The notes: generated by a model not told the origin, from the sequence alone. 34,082 nt of DNA from MGML01 sp034416335 (GCA_034416335.1 DAOULV010000006.1:1-34082), one strand, 5' to 3'. Counted from the first letter of the stretch, positions 16,134-25,128 are shown. A program made the numbers and translations.

Positions 16134-17057
16134 TTGAAATTTAAAGGAAATAAAACCAGGCTGACCTGGACAGCATTAACGCTGGTACTTGTTGCCGGAT
16201 TATTCATCGGATTAGCCGGCTGCGGCAGCACGAGCAATACGTCTACTGCAAATGAAGACAATATGTCGGATTCGTTTAAGATAATCGGCTCCAATACTGT
16301 GGAACCATTGAGTGTTCTGTGGGCTGAAGAGTTTATGAAAATGAATCCGGACATTAGTATCGCGGTCAGCGGACCCGGTTCAGGAGTGGGAATCGCCGCC
16401 TTAATCGACGGCACGACAGATATTGCCCAGGCTTCCCGGCAGATGAAATCATCGGAATATGACCAGGCCAGGGAAAACGGACACGACCCTGTTGAAACAA
16501 CGGTTGCGATGGACGCACTCTCGGTGATTGTTAATCCGTCCAATCCGGTAAGCGAACTGACCATCGCTCAGCTTTCGGGGATTTTCAGCGGTCGGATAAC
16601 GAACTGGAATGAAGTCGGAGGTAACGATGCTCCGATAGTAGCTCTTTCCCGTGACACGAACTCCGGCACACATGTGTTCTTTAAGGAACACGTGGTCCAG
16701 ATGAGGGGGACCGACAAAGAAGACAAAACACTCGAATACGGTCCTACTATACTGCTGCTTCCTTCGACAAAGGAAGGTGTGGACGAGGTTGCCGCAAATG
16801 AAAACGCAATCTTCTACCCCGGACTCGGATACCTGACGGACGAGGTGAAACCGCTGGCAATAAAGAAAACCGCTGATGATGCTGCCGTACTCCCCAGCGT
16901 GGAAGCCGCTCAAAATGGTACTTATCCGATATCCAGGGGACTTTACTACTACACCGACGGTGAACCCGCCGGAATTATCAAGCAATTTATCGATTACTGC
17001 CTGTCAGCAGAAGGACAGGAAAAGGTGACGGAATCCGGATATGTACCGTTAAATTAG
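16134..17057 (+). CDS. pstS: Phosphate-binding lipoprotein PstS
   Basis: Binds phosphate at the cell surface and delivers it to PstCA. It has 307 residues, starts with TTG and has AGGAGG eight bases upstream. The signal peptide ends in LAGC (Cys30). The mature protein has the typical SNTVEPLSVLWAEEFM start, SGPGSGVGIAALIDGTTDIAQASR (phosphate-contacting Ser/Gly loop), IFSGRITNWNEVGG and SRDTNSGTHVFF blocks, and a C-terminal GLYYYTDGEPAGIIKQFIDY. It is the first gene of pstSCAB-phoU and is probably induced by PhoB through the box at 15959. Confidence 0.96.
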   Translation: MKFKGNKTRLTWTALTLVLVAGLFIGLAGCGSTSNTSTANEDNMSDSFKIIGSNTVEPLSVLWAEEFMKMNPDISIAVSGPGSGVGIAALIDGTTDIAQASRQMKSSEYDQARENGHDPVETTVAMDALSVIVNPSNPVSELTIAQLSGIFSGRITNWNEVGGNDAPIVALSRDTNSGTHVFFKEHVVQMRGTDKEDKTLEYGPTILLLPSTKEGVDEVAANENAIFYPGLGYLTDEVKPLAIKKTADDAAVLPSVEAAQNGTYPISRGLYYYTDGEPAGIIKQFIDYCLSAEGQEKVTESGYVPLN

Positions 17058-17067
17058 GAACTAAATA

Positions 17068-18006
17068 TTGCTGATAAGTAAAAAAGCCAATGCCGCCCTC
17101 GCCGGAGGTCGTTCAGACCTTCAGCGTCGGCGTCGTTTCGGTGAAAGAATAATCGAGAGCTGGATAGTCCTGGCGGGACTGCTTGCCATCATAGTCCTGC
17201 TGGGAATAATCGTCCTTCTTTTCAAAGAAGGTATGCCGATATTCCTGGATACACCTCCCTGGGAGTTCCTGTTCGGTACCAGATGGTATCCTGTCTCGGA
17301 ACCGCCGACCTTCGGCATTATGCCCTTTTTCGTGTCTACCCTGTGGATTACGCTTGTGGCAACGCTGATATCGGTCCCGATAGGGATAGCCTGTGCGGCC
17401 TATCTGGCTGAGGTTGCCTCCGACAGGGTCAGGGAAACGGTGAAACCCGTTATCGAAATACTGGCCGGTTTCCCTTCGGTGGTTATGGGATTTATCGGCC
17501 TTATGCTGCTTTCGCCGGCGGTGAAAAGTATGTTCAATCTTAATACGGGACTGACAGGACTGACTGCCGGAATTATGCTGGCAATGATGAGTCTCCCCAT
17601 TATCGTCAGTGTTTCCGAGGATGCCCTGAGAGCTGTCCCCGATTCCTTCCGGCAGGCATCGTACGCGCTGGGTGCTACCCGCTGGGAGACCATACGCCAC
17701 GTGAGTATCCCTGCCGCTCTGTCCGGGATTGCCGCAGCTATGATGCTCGGAGTAGGCAGGGCGATAGGTGAAACGATGACGGTTCTGATGGTTGCCGGCG
17801 GAGCTTTGGCTGTACCGGCTTCGCCTACTCAACCGATGATGCCGATGACAGCGGCAATTGCTTCCGGAATCGGCAACGCCGTCCGCGGAGGACTGCAGTA
17901 CCAGGCGTTGTTCGCTATAGGACTTATACTCTTCTTAATCACCCTTGCCGTGAACCTGATAGCCGACAGGGTACTGGAAAGACAGAAAAGGAAATTTGCG
18001 AGGTAG
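17068..18006 (+). CDS. pstC: Phosphate ABC transporter permease PstC
   Basis: One of two membrane subunits of the phosphate importer, 312 residues. It has six predicted membrane helices, the first at about 31-52, after a basic cytoplasmic N-terminus (RSDLQRRRRFGERI). The coupling motif for PstB, ALGATRWETIRHVSIPAALSGI (about 201-222), is clear, and the family block PVIEILAGFPSVVMGFIGL is present. The start is TTG at 17068 with AGGA upstream. It lies 10 bases after pstS and two before pstA. Confidence 0.95.
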   Translation: MLISKKANAALAGGRSDLQRRRRFGERIIESWIVLAGLLAIIVLLGIIVLLFKEGMPIFLDTPPWEFLFGTRWYPVSEPPTFGIMPFFVSTLWITLVATLISVPIGIACAAYLAEVASDRVRETVKPVIEILAGFPSVVMGFIGLMLLSPAVKSMFNLNTGLTGLTAGIMLAMMSLPIIVSVSEDALRAVPDSFRQASYALGATRWETIRHVSIPAALSGIAAAMMLGVGRAIGETMTVLMVAGGALAVPASPTQPMMPMTAAIASGIGNAVRGGLQYQALFAIGLILFLITLAVNLIADRVLERQKRKFAR

Positions 18007-18008
18007 TA

Positions 18009-18866
18009 ATGACAACGGCGAGACGACAGCTTAATCAACGGACTGCCTTCGGGTTTCTCATTGCTTCTACTCTTATAGTGGTTATTCCTGTTCTGGTGAT
18101 AGTGGGCATTATTATATTTAACGGCGCCGGCGCCATCAGCCTGGATTTCCTTCTACAGGCTCCTTCACAGGCAGGAAAGGCTGGCGGTATTTTCCCGGCG
18201 ATAGTCGGGACATTTTACCTGATGCTGGGTACCCTTATAATCGCGCTTCCCGTCGGAGTGATGGCAGGTGTCTACCTGACCGAATACGCCGGAGATAACT
18301 GGCTGACGAAGCTTATTAATATGGCTATCGTCAATCTGGCGGGAGTTCCCAGTATTATCTACGGTCTTTTCGGTCTCGGTATATTCGTACTGGCATTTCA
18401 TTTCGGGATGTCCCTTTTATCTGCGAGCTTTACCCTTGCCTGCCAGGCCCTGGCGATGACGATAACAACCTCCCGGGAAGCTATTCTCGCAGTGCCGCGT
18501 GAATACCGGGAAGGCAGTCTGGCTATCGGCACTACCAGGTGGCAGACGGTCAGGCACGTGGTTTTGCCGCAGGCGATGCCAGGTATTATCACCGGAGCGG
18601 TACTGGCGATGAGTCGGGCTGCCGGAGAAACAGCTCCTATACTTGTTGTCGGGGCGGCGTTCCTGCTGCCGAGGTTACCGCAGTCCATATTCGACCAGTT
18701 TATGGCGCTTCCTTACCATCTCTATACGGTAGCGGCACACGTTCCCGGAATCCCCGACAGCACCATCTGGGGTGTTGCCCTGGTATTACTGGTGGTAGTG
18801 CTATCTTTTAATATAATGGCTACGTTGATACGTTTACGGACCCGTACACGGAGGTACAGTTTATGA
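18009..18866 (+). CDS. pstA: Phosphate ABC transporter permease PstA
   Basis: Second membrane subunit of the phosphate importer, 285 residues, about six membrane helices. Family features are GAISLDFLLQAPSQAGKAGGI near the N-terminus, LTEYAGDNWLTKLINMAIVNLAGVPSIIYGLFGL in the middle, and the PstB-contact loop AIGTTRWQTVRHVVLPQAMPGI. The ATG lies two bases after the pstC stop, and the stop TGA overlaps the pstB start (ATGA), indicating coupled translation. Confidence 0.95.
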   Translation: MTTARRQLNQRTAFGFLIASTLIVVIPVLVIVGIIIFNGAGAISLDFLLQAPSQAGKAGGIFPAIVGTFYLMLGTLIIALPVGVMAGVYLTEYAGDNWLTKLINMAIVNLAGVPSIIYGLFGLGIFVLAFHFGMSLLSASFTLACQALAMTITTSREAILAVPREYREGSLAIGTTRWQTVRHVVLPQAMPGIITGAVLAMSRAAGETAPILVVGAAFLLPRLPQSIFDQFMALPYHLYTVAAHVPGIPDSTIWGVALVLLVVVLSFNIMATLIRLRTRTRRYSL

Positions 18867-19681
18867 AAGTAGATATTGATAATGGACTACTTACCCAAAG
18901 GGAAATAGGTCAAACCATCAGGATGTCCGCCGAGAATCTGAACCTTTATTACGGAGATTTTCAGGCTCTGCGTGGAATCAGTCTCGAGATACCTGAGAAG
19001 TCGATTACCGCCATAATCGGCCCCAGCGGCTGCGGAAAATCCACTTTTCTCAGGGTATTCAACAGGATGAACGACCTTATTACCGGTGCCCGTATAGAAG
19101 GAAGTATGAAACTGGACGGAATCGACATATATGACCGTAATATAGATGTTGTAGAATTAAGGAAACGGGTCGGCATGGTTTTTCAAAAACCCAATCCTTT
19201 TCCTATGTCCGTTTTTGAAAATGTCGCTTACGGACCGCGAAGGCACGGCATCAGGAAACGTATCGAACTCGAAAATATCGTCGAAAAAAGTCTGAAGCAG
19301 GCTGCGTTGTGGGAGGAGGTTGAGAGCAAACTTGACCAATCAGCGCTGGCGCTGTCCGGCGGACAGCAGCAGCGGTTATGCATCGCGAGGGTCCTGGCGG
19401 TGGAACCGGAAGTCATTCTTATGGACGAACCGTGCAGCGCTCTGGACCCGGTAGCCACACTCAGGATAGAGGAACTGATGAGGAATCTCGCCGAGGACTA
19501 TACAATCGTTATCGTGACACATAATATGCAGCAGGCGGCAAGGGCATCCGATATGGCCGCGTTTCTCATGATGGAGGAAGACAGGGCCGGGATTCTGGTT
19601 GAACACGGCCCGACCGCCGAGATATTTACCAACCCGAAAGACAAGCGTACCGAAGACTATATCACCGGCCGTTTCGGCTAA
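18863..19681 (+). CDS. pstB: Phosphate ABC transporter ATPase PstB
   Basis: ATP-hydrolysing subunit of the phosphate importer, 272 residues. Walker A GPSGCGKST is at 53-61, Q-loop Gln108 lies in VFQKPNPFPMS, the signature LSGGQ is at 164-168, Walker B VILMDEP has Asp188-Glu189, and His220 is the switch. FNRMNDL and the ending EDYITGRFG are PstB hallmarks. A 20-residue N-terminal extension precedes the usual start near MSAENLNLYYGDFQAL. The upstream ATG is kept because it overlaps the pstA stop by four bases, though an internal start at codon 21 is possible. Together with PhoU it likely signals phosphate status to PhoR. Confidence 0.96.
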   Translation: MKVDIDNGLLTQREIGQTIRMSAENLNLYYGDFQALRGISLEIPEKSITAIIGPSGCGKSTFLRVFNRMNDLITGARIEGSMKLDGIDIYDRNIDVVELRKRVGMVFQKPNPFPMSVFENVAYGPRRHGIRKRIELENIVEKSLKQAALWEEVESKLDQSALALSGGQQQRLCIARVLAVEPEVILMDEPCSALDPVATLRIEELMRNLAEDYTIVIVTHNMQQAARASDMAAFLMMEEDRAGILVEHGPTAEIFTNPKDKRTEDYITGRFG

Positions 19682-19702
19682 TTGAAGGAAGGGAGGAATG
19701 AG

Positions 19703-20371
19703 ATGGAAATCAGGACCGCATATCACAGGAAACTGAAGGAAATACAGAATGATTTACTGATGATGGGAAGTATGGTGGAAAAGGCCATAAACCAGTCCAT
19801 CAGCGCATTGAAAGAGAGAGATATTAATCTGGCGAATCAGATTATTGCCGACGATAAAAAAGTGGATATGAAGCGGTTTGAGATTGAAGACAAGTGTATC
19901 CAGCTTATAGCGACTCAGCAGCCGATGGCGAGCGACCTGAGGACGATTATTTCCGTCTTTAATATTATCAGTGAAGTCGAACGAATCGGAGACCATGCCG
20001 AAGGTATCGCCAAGATAGTGATTATGATAGGTGACGAACCTCCGTTGAAGCCATTGATAGATATACCGCGAATGGGAGATAAGACTGTGGATATGCTGCA
20101 TCGTAGTCTCGATTCTTTCGTAAATTATGACAGCGAAGCCGCAATAAAAATCGCCGCCGAAGACGACGAAGTCGATAATCTCTACGACCAGATATTCAGA
20201 GAGCTTATCAGTTTTATGGTCGAAGACCCCAGGACTATTACCCGGGCGACCCGCCTTATCTGGGTGGCTCATAACCTCGAACGAAGTGCCGATAGAGTCA
20301 CCAACATCTGCGAAAGGGTGGTCTACATGGTAACCGGCAAGATGGAAGAGATAAACGCTTCAACCTACTAG
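19703..20371 (+). CDS. phoU: Phosphate transport regulator PhoU
   Basis: Metal-binding helical protein that links PstB activity to PhoR and dampens the Pho response. It has 222 residues in two tandem three-helix bundles, each with its metal motif: EVERIGDHAEGIAK in the first and HNLERSADRVTNICE in the second, as in other PhoU proteins. ATG 19703 is chosen over TTG 19682 because GGGAGG (19691-19696) lies six bases upstream. It starts 21 bases after pstB and ends the plus-strand operon. A weak 6-bp hairpin (20385-20402) without a T run follows. Confidence 0.95.
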   Translation: MEIRTAYHRKLKEIQNDLLMMGSMVEKAINQSISALKERDINLANQIIADDKKVDMKRFEIEDKCIQLIATQQPMASDLRTIISVFNIISEVERIGDHAEGIAKIVIMIGDEPPLKPLIDIPRMGDKTVDMLHRSLDSFVNYDSEAAIKIAAEDDEVDNLYDQIFRELISFMVEDPRTITRATRLIWVAHNLERSADRVTNICERVVYMVTGKMEEINASTY

Positions 20372-20490
20372 CCGAAACGTGTACCGGAAGTAATGTCTTC
20401 CGAAAAGTGTAATAATCCCGGCACATTCAGTGCTGACAATATAATTCGAAACTGTTCCGCCGTCTATATCAAATCAACTGCACAAATTAA

Positions 20491-20685
20491 TCAATCCGTG
20501 CAGTTCTCATCGAGATAAGCCGCGACATCTACTCCCCAGAGCGGTCTGTTTTTAACGAAAGTCATTCCCGGTGGTATCCTGATTGCTCCAACAGGTGTCT
20601 GGATATCGGCGGGTTGAACCGACGACCAGGACCCGTCGGGGTTTTTCTTGAAGGGCGCACACCTTATTGAAACAGCCTGCTGCAT
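20491..20685 (-). CDS. Small conserved-looking protein, 64 residues, unknown function
   Basis: A 64-residue protein with no membrane segment. It has a good ribosome site (GGAGG 10-12 bases before the ATG) and codon use like its neighbours. The pattern IRCAPFKKNPDGSWSSVQPADIQ then GAIRIPPGMTF and DVAAYLDENC suggests a compact beta-rich fold; two cysteines (9 and 62) might pair or bind metal. I faintly recall similar short proteins in anaerobes but cannot name the family. It stands alone, convergent with phoU. Confidence 0.6.
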   Translation of the reverse strand: MQQAVSIRCAPFKKNPDGSWSSVQPADIQTPVGAIRIPPGMTFVKNRPLWGVDVAAYLDENCTD

Positions 20686-20826
20686 TGCGTGTTTTTCCTC
20701 CGTTATATTCCTTAACTGACAGATTAAATTATATTATGATTTTTCTTTTCGTGCCATATCTACCGGTTATTTGAGGGAGAAGAGCTTGAGAGAAGGGCGA
20801 AGCCCCTGGCAATCCGTTGCTCTTTC

Positions 20827-20997
20827 GTCATTGCGCAGGCAGGCGCGGCAATCTCTGGTACCAGGTAATGCATAATTTTTCGGAATAACAAACTTTTTAT
20901 TTCCTCTCCCTTGAGGGGAGAGGATTAAGGTGAGGGTGAAAATTGGATTTATGTCACCCTCATCCTGACCTTCCCCCATCAAGGGGGAAGGGACTAG
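20827..20997. repeat. Dispersed hairpin repeat, second copy of the 147-base unit
   Basis: 20851-20997 aligns without gaps to 5572-5718 (136 of 147 identical by hand). It carries the same three inverted repeats, and a GTCATTGCG motif at 20827 matches 5534. It fills much of the gap 20686-21111, with no gene seen; a 103-codon minus-strand frame across it is repeat sequence and is not called. A GCAATGACGA tail at 21031 is like those of the other copies. Confidence 0.75.
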
Positions 20998-21054
20998 TTG
21001 TAGTGGTTCGCCTGTAGACATCAGGGACTCGCAATGACGAAGGAGGACCCTTAT

Positions 21055-21100
21055 TTGACAAACCCGAATACACGTCATATAATATATCTAATAGATATAT
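21055..21100 (+). promoter_or_regulatory. Consensus promoter and operator of the second padR gene
   Basis: A perfect TTGACA (21055-21060) and perfect TATAAT (21078-21083) are 17 bases apart. An inverted repeat ATATATCT-AAT-AGATATAT (21082-21100) covers the expected start site. This fits self-repression by the PadR protein encoded next, and it rules out the earlier ATG-like frame start at 21034, which lies upstream of the promoter. Confidence 0.8.
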
Positions 21101-21111
21101 ATGGCGGACAA

Positions 21112-21654
21112 ATGAGACAGACGGATTACGTAATTTTAGGATTATTAAGTGAAGAACCTTTAACGGGTTACCAGATAAAAAAGATAGTGGATATTCGGTT
21201 CCGGTTTTTCTGGAGTGAAAGCTACGGCCAGATATACCCGGGTTTGAAAACTCTCCAGGAAAAAGGGTTTATCGAAGAGGTAATCTCTAGCGCTAAACAG
21301 ACCCGCGCTCAAAAAACATACCGCATCACGCCGGAAGGCATAGAGGTGTTGCGGCAATGGCTTGAACAACCCGTAGAACGAGAGACCGTCAGGCTGGAAA
21401 TCCTGCTGAAAATGTACTTCTCGCATCTGGTTACCGAGGACGTCATGATTCGCCATATCAGGAAATTTCAGGAGTCCCATGAGAACGATCTGCAGTTAAT
21501 CAGGATGGCGGAGCAGGAACTGATGGAGGTTATAGATAAAGACCCGAATCACCCCCGCATATTGCGGGTAATCGACTTTGGTAAAAAGGTCTACGAGGCT
21601 TATATCAACTGGAGTCGCGAAACGATTAACTTTCTGGAGGATAGAAAAGGATAA
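21112..21654 (+). CDS. PadR-family transcriptional regulator
   Basis: Winged-helix regulator of 180 residues. The DNA-binding domain (1-80) begins MRQTDYVILGLLSEEPLTGYQIKKIVDI and includes SYGQIYPGLKTLQEKGFI. A C-terminal helical dimerisation domain of the Vir_act_alpha_C type follows (PVERETVRLEILLKMYFS..., about 90-178). The start at 21112 is set by the promoter position and by GGCGGACA just upstream. Its stop overlaps the start of the ferredoxin gene (TAATG), so it probably controls that gene and perhaps the next. The inducer is unknown. Confidence 0.9.
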   Translation: MRQTDYVILGLLSEEPLTGYQIKKIVDIRFRFFWSESYGQIYPGLKTLQEKGFIEEVISSAKQTRAQKTYRITPEGIEVLRQWLEQPVERETVRLEILLKMYFSHLVTEDVMIRHIRKFQESHENDLQLIRMAEQELMEVIDKDPNHPRILRVIDFGKKVYEAYINWSRETINFLEDRKG

Positions 21655-22376
21655 TGAGGCAAAAGACACGTCTTACGCTGGTATTTATATCACTGTTGTT
21701 ATTTCCGGTCACTCTAAACTTCTTCTCGCCGTATGTTTCAATCGACGGCGCTTTAACAGGTGTCATCTCGGGGAGCCTGCTGGTCTTTTTCATTATGTTT
21801 CTAACCGGATTGTTTTTCGGACGTGCCTGGTGCGCCTGGGTCTGCCCGGTTGCCGGTTTGAGTGAACTGAGTAATACGATCAACGGAAAAACCGTACCGG
21901 TCAAACGGCTGACCATTATCCGTTATACGATATTCACTATCTGGTTCGGATTTCTGGTTGCGGGCTTCATACTTGCCGGCGGAATACAGGGGGTTGACCC
22001 GTTGCACCTGACAGAGAATTTCGTTTCGGTTGACGAACCTGTGAAATACATCGTTTATTATATGGTCGTCTTTATTTTCTTCGGTCTGAATATCTGGCTT
22101 GGCAAACGTGCGTCCTGCCACACTATCTGCTGGATGTCGCCTTTCCTTGTCGGCGGTTACCTGATGGGCAGACTGATTCATATGCCCCAGATGAGAATAA
22201 AATCGGAACCGTTGAAATGCACCCAATGCAGGAACTGCACATCAAGATGCCCTATGAGCATCGAGGTCCATACTTTCATCGATTCAGGAGAAATATCCTC
22301 GCTGGACTGTATCCTCTGCGGTAGGTGCGTTGACGGCTGTCCGCAAAAGGTTATTGGCTATGGGATAAGGCATTAA
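21654..22376 (+). CDS. NapH-like membrane protein with two 4Fe-4S clusters
   Basis: Polytopic membrane electron carrier of 240 residues, built like NapH (quinol oxidation toward a ferredoxin-like or periplasmic partner). It has about four membrane helices (6-24, 36-56, 89-109, 132-150). Two CxxxC motifs sit at helix ends (Cys60-Cys64-Pro and Cys155-Cys159). Two bacterial ferredoxin motifs are at the C-terminus: Cys189/192/195/199-Pro and Cys219/222/225/229-Pro. No nitrate reductase or other known NapH partner is in the window. It is translationally coupled to padR, so its amount is probably regulated. The redox partner is unknown; the MetE/UroD-like protein downstream is a candidate by position only. 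Confidence 0.88.
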   Translation: MRQKTRLTLVFISLLLFPVTLNFFSPYVSIDGALTGVISGSLLVFFIMFLTGLFFGRAWCAWVCPVAGLSELSNTINGKTVPVKRLTIIRYTIFTIWFGFLVAGFILAGGIQGVDPLHLTENFVSVDEPVKYIVYYMVVFIFFGLNIWLGKRASCHTICWMSPFLVGGYLMGRLIHMPQMRIKSEPLKCTQCRNCTSRCPMSIEVHTFIDSGEISSLDCILCGRCVDGCPQKVIGYGIRH

Positions 22377-22483
22377 TATAGCCGGGGCGGCTGCCGGTTC
22401 TCCGGTGATGCCTGTTTTCACCTGCCGATATCCATCTCAGTGTATAATGAACTTAGTACAGGATTGTAATGAGGTGAGCAGGC

Positions 22484-23575
22484 TTGTTATTTAAAGCTAA
22501 CTGTAAAACCACGGCCATGGGAATAATGCCGCACCGTGATATCGACCGGGCTTTGCAGCTTTCATTAAGCCTGGATATACCGTTCTGGCCCCAACTGCCC
22601 CATGTGAGTTATTACGAAGATATGTATGCGCAGTTTTCCCAGCATTTTCCCGGCATCATCGTTGATGAGGAAAACAGCAGGCTGCTCTTCGAGACTTCCA
22701 GGTTTGAAAAAGAACTGGGGGAATACTCACTGAATATGGATGATTTGACAACTTTCACTCTGGGAGAGATGTATTCGGTCGTCTATCATCGCTTTCTGGA
22801 AGAAAAACTGAGTGACTATATTGCCATAAGAGGACAGACAATCGGACCGGTCAGCTTCGGATTCAAGGTAGTTGACGAAAACAAACGCCCCATAATTTAT
22901 AACGACAGCGTCAAGGAGATATTATTCGATTTCATAACACGGAAAATTAATGCTCAATACAGAGAACTCAAAGCGAGAAACGAAAATGCTTTCGTCTGGC
23001 TGGATGAACCGGGTCTGAGCTGGGTTTTCAGCGGTCTGTCCGGGTACAGCGATGTTCAGGCGGGAAAAGACTACCGGAGTTTTATGAGCGGACTGGAGTG
23101 TATCAGGGCGTTACACCTGTGTGCCAATATTAACCTTTCCTACCTGCTGGAGATGGGTACCGATCTGCTCTCATTCGATGCCTATCAAATGGAATTAATG
23201 CCCAAAGGATACGCAGCTTCGGTAGCAAAATTTATCAATGACGGAGGTATCATCTGCTGGGGAATCGTGCCTACCGATTCTGACAATTTGAGCCTACAGA
23301 ACCCCCGGAGCCTGGCCGATCTACTGGTCGAATACTGGAGAGTGATATCCGATAATACGGGATTATCCTTAAAGACAATTGCCGGGCAGGCGCTTATTGC
23401 CCCGGCGAGATGCTGCCTGAAGAACATTGGGCAGGTAGGCGCGAGTGATGATATAAAACCTGATAAAGTCGTAGAGGTAGATCTCTCGGTAGAGGAAATT
23501 CTTGTTGAAAAAGCCTTCGGATATCTGAATGAAATTTCTGAAATCCTCCGAAGGGAACTCAATCTCGATATTTGA
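22484..23575 (+). CDS. Uroporphyrinogen decarboxylase / cobalamin-independent methionine synthase (MetE) superfamily protein
   Basis: Probable zinc-dependent methyl-transfer protein of the UroD/MetE-like TIM-barrel superfamily, 363 residues. Visible are WLDEPGLS (172-179, like the DEPG motif of MetE), the zinc motif His211-Leu-Cys213 in ALHLCANINLSYLL, LLSFDAY (228-234), and a second cysteine site in APARCCLKN (Cys310/Cys311). Zinc ligands of the His-x-Cys...Cys type activate a thiol substrate in this superfamily. The start is TTG 22484 with GAGGTGA six bases upstream. It lies 107 bases after the NapH-like gene on the same strand. The methyl donor (possibly a corrinoid protein) and acceptor are unknown. 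True heme-pathway UroD is unlikely because the arginine-rich N-terminal motif is absent. Confidence 0.8.
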   Translation: MLFKANCKTTAMGIMPHRDIDRALQLSLSLDIPFWPQLPHVSYYEDMYAQFSQHFPGIIVDEENSRLLFETSRFEKELGEYSLNMDDLTTFTLGEMYSVVYHRFLEEKLSDYIAIRGQTIGPVSFGFKVVDENKRPIIYNDSVKEILFDFITRKINAQYRELKARNENAFVWLDEPGLSWVFSGLSGYSDVQAGKDYRSFMSGLECIRALHLCANINLSYLLEMGTDLLSFDAYQMELMPKGYAASVAKFINDGGIICWGIVPTDSDNLSLQNPRSLADLLVEYWRVISDNTGLSLKTIAGQALIAPARCCLKNIGQVGASDDIKPDKVVEVDLSVEEILVEKAFGYLNEISEILRRELNLDI

Positions 23576-23643
23576 GAGTGCGGCCGATTTGATACTTTTA
23601 ATCCGGTAATTCAGGAATTTAACTCAAATAGAAAACAGGATAG

Positions 23644-25128
23644 TTACCACGTTTGTTCCACGGCTATTTTCCGGAAGTGGTATCCATACACAGCTAATAA
23701 TATAAACCTGGCAAATTTAGGAGGTGACTTGACGAGATAGGAGACGAAAAGTTTCCAGTAGTGTCTTCGTCCGTCTCCTTTCAAGCCCAGGAACCAGATT
23801 GACCTGAGGAATGCTTTTATCTGGTGACTTTGCACTTTGCCCGGCTTCGTTCTCGGCGGTTTATAAACCTGCAGAAAGGTCTTGACACGCTCGTAGTATT
23901 CTCTGGGTGAATATATCGTTTCCAGGATATTTTTATATCCGTCAATCAGCTTATCGTAGTCCATCTTCGGAATGAAATTTAGCGAAAAATCGGTATTGTT
24001 CCCAGTAAACGAATTCTGCAGGCGGCCTTCTTCCTTAAGGCGCCGGTAAAGCCTTGTACCTGTAGGGGCATTGAGGAGTCCGACCATCGCGGTAACGATG
24101 CCGCTTTTCTGTATAAAATCAATCTGGGTCTGAAAAATAGACTCCGGGTCATTATCAAAGCCGACGATAAAACCTCCCTGGACTTCCAGCCCGGACTGCT
24201 GGAGTTTCTTGACCGAAGCAATAAGATTGCGGTTCTGGTTCTGGTATTTCGTGCATTCCAGGAGACTTTCGTCGTTCGGTGTTTCGATCCCCACGAATAC
24301 CACATCGAAACCGGCAGCCACCATGAGTTGCATCAACTCCTGATCATCAGACAGGTTGATGGATGCTTCTGTACAGAGAGCGAACGGGAATCTTTTACTC
24401 TTTTTCCATTCTATAAGTGCCGGCAGTATTTCCGATTTCAGTTTTTTCTTATTTCCGATGAAGTTATCATCGACGATAAACAGGCTTCCCCTCCAACCGT
24501 GTTCGTATAGAGAATCCATCTCTACGATCAACTGCTCTTTACTTTTTGTTCTTGGAGTATGCCCGTTTAGTATGACGATGTCGCAAAATTCACAGTCGAA
24601 TGGGCATCCCCGGGAGTATTGCAGGTTCATCGATGAGTAATGCTTCATATTTATCAACGACCACATCGGAACAGGCGTGGTGCTTATATCAGGACGCTCA
24701 TCGGAAGCGTATATATGCTGCGCCCGGCCTTTTTCCAGGTCGTCAAGGAAAGGCCGGAGGGTGACTTCTGCTTCACCAAGTACAAAATGGTCTATGCCAT
24801 TGAATTCATCATAGCTGGCGGTAAATAATGGGCCTCCGGCTACCGTTTTAACACCGAGATGATTACATCTGTCTATAACCTCTCTGGCCGAATCTTTCTG
24901 CACTGCCATGCCGCTGATAAACACGTAATCGGCCCACCTGATATCGCCGTCATTCAATCTGGAGACATTCATATCAACCAGTTTTTTCTCCCATTTCTCA
25001 GGAAGCATCGACGCTACTGTAAGCAGGCCAAGCGGCGGAAAAGCGGCTTTCTTGGATACGAATTTCAAAGCATGTTTGAAACTCCAGAAGGTGTCCGGGT
25101 ACTTAGGGTATACGAGTAGTATGTTCAT
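23644..25128 (-). CDS. B12-binding radical SAM protein, HpnR/DUF4070-like
   Basis: Class B radical SAM enzyme, 494 residues. It has an N-terminal cobalamin-binding-like domain (1-150, AGGPLFTASYDEF, LGEAEVTLRPF) and the iron-sulfur motif Cys175-x3-Cys179-x2-Cys182 in GCPFDCEFCDIVIL. The barrel has HGWRGSLFIVDDNFIGNKK, a DUF4070-type region (about 290-440, GFIVGFDNDPESIF) and a C-terminal tail (LRSIWFLGLKGDGRRHYWKL, LLAVYGYHFRK). Known relatives methylate hopanoids (HpnR) or form rings in archaeal lipids (Grs), so action on a membrane lipid is a reasonable but unproven guess. It starts 21 bases after the DEAD-box helicase gene with its own GGAGT site, so the two are probably co-transcribed. 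Confidence 0.88.
   Translation of the reverse strand: MNILLVYPKYPDTFWSFKHALKFVSKKAAFPPLGLLTVASMLPEKWEKKLVDMNVSRLNDGDIRWADYVFISGMAVQKDSAREVIDRCNHLGVKTVAGGPLFTASYDEFNGIDHFVLGEAEVTLRPFLDDLEKGRAQHIYASDERPDISTTPVPMWSLINMKHYSSMNLQYSRGCPFDCEFCDIVILNGHTPRTKSKEQLIVEMDSLYEHGWRGSLFIVDDNFIGNKKKLKSEILPALIEWKKSKRFPFALCTEASINLSDDQELMQLMVAAGFDVVFVGIETPNDESLLECTKYQNQNRNLIASVKKLQQSGLEVQGGFIVGFDNDPESIFQTQIDFIQKSGIVTAMVGLLNAPTGTRLYRRLKEEGRLQNSFTGNNTDFSLNFIPKMDYDKLIDGYKNILETIYSPREYYERVKTFLQVYKPPRTKPGKVQSHQIKAFLRSIWFLGLKGDGRRHYWKLFVSYLVKSPPKFARFILLAVYGYHFRKIAVEQTW

Noticed and set aside
14225..19726. Many long minus-strand frames across phoR and pstSCAB
   Set aside because: They are shadows of strongly supported plus-strand genes and carry no recognisable domains.
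20767..21078. Minus-strand frame of 103 codons
   Set aside because: It coincides with the dispersed repeat (20851-20997) that also lies, non-coding, at 5572-5718.
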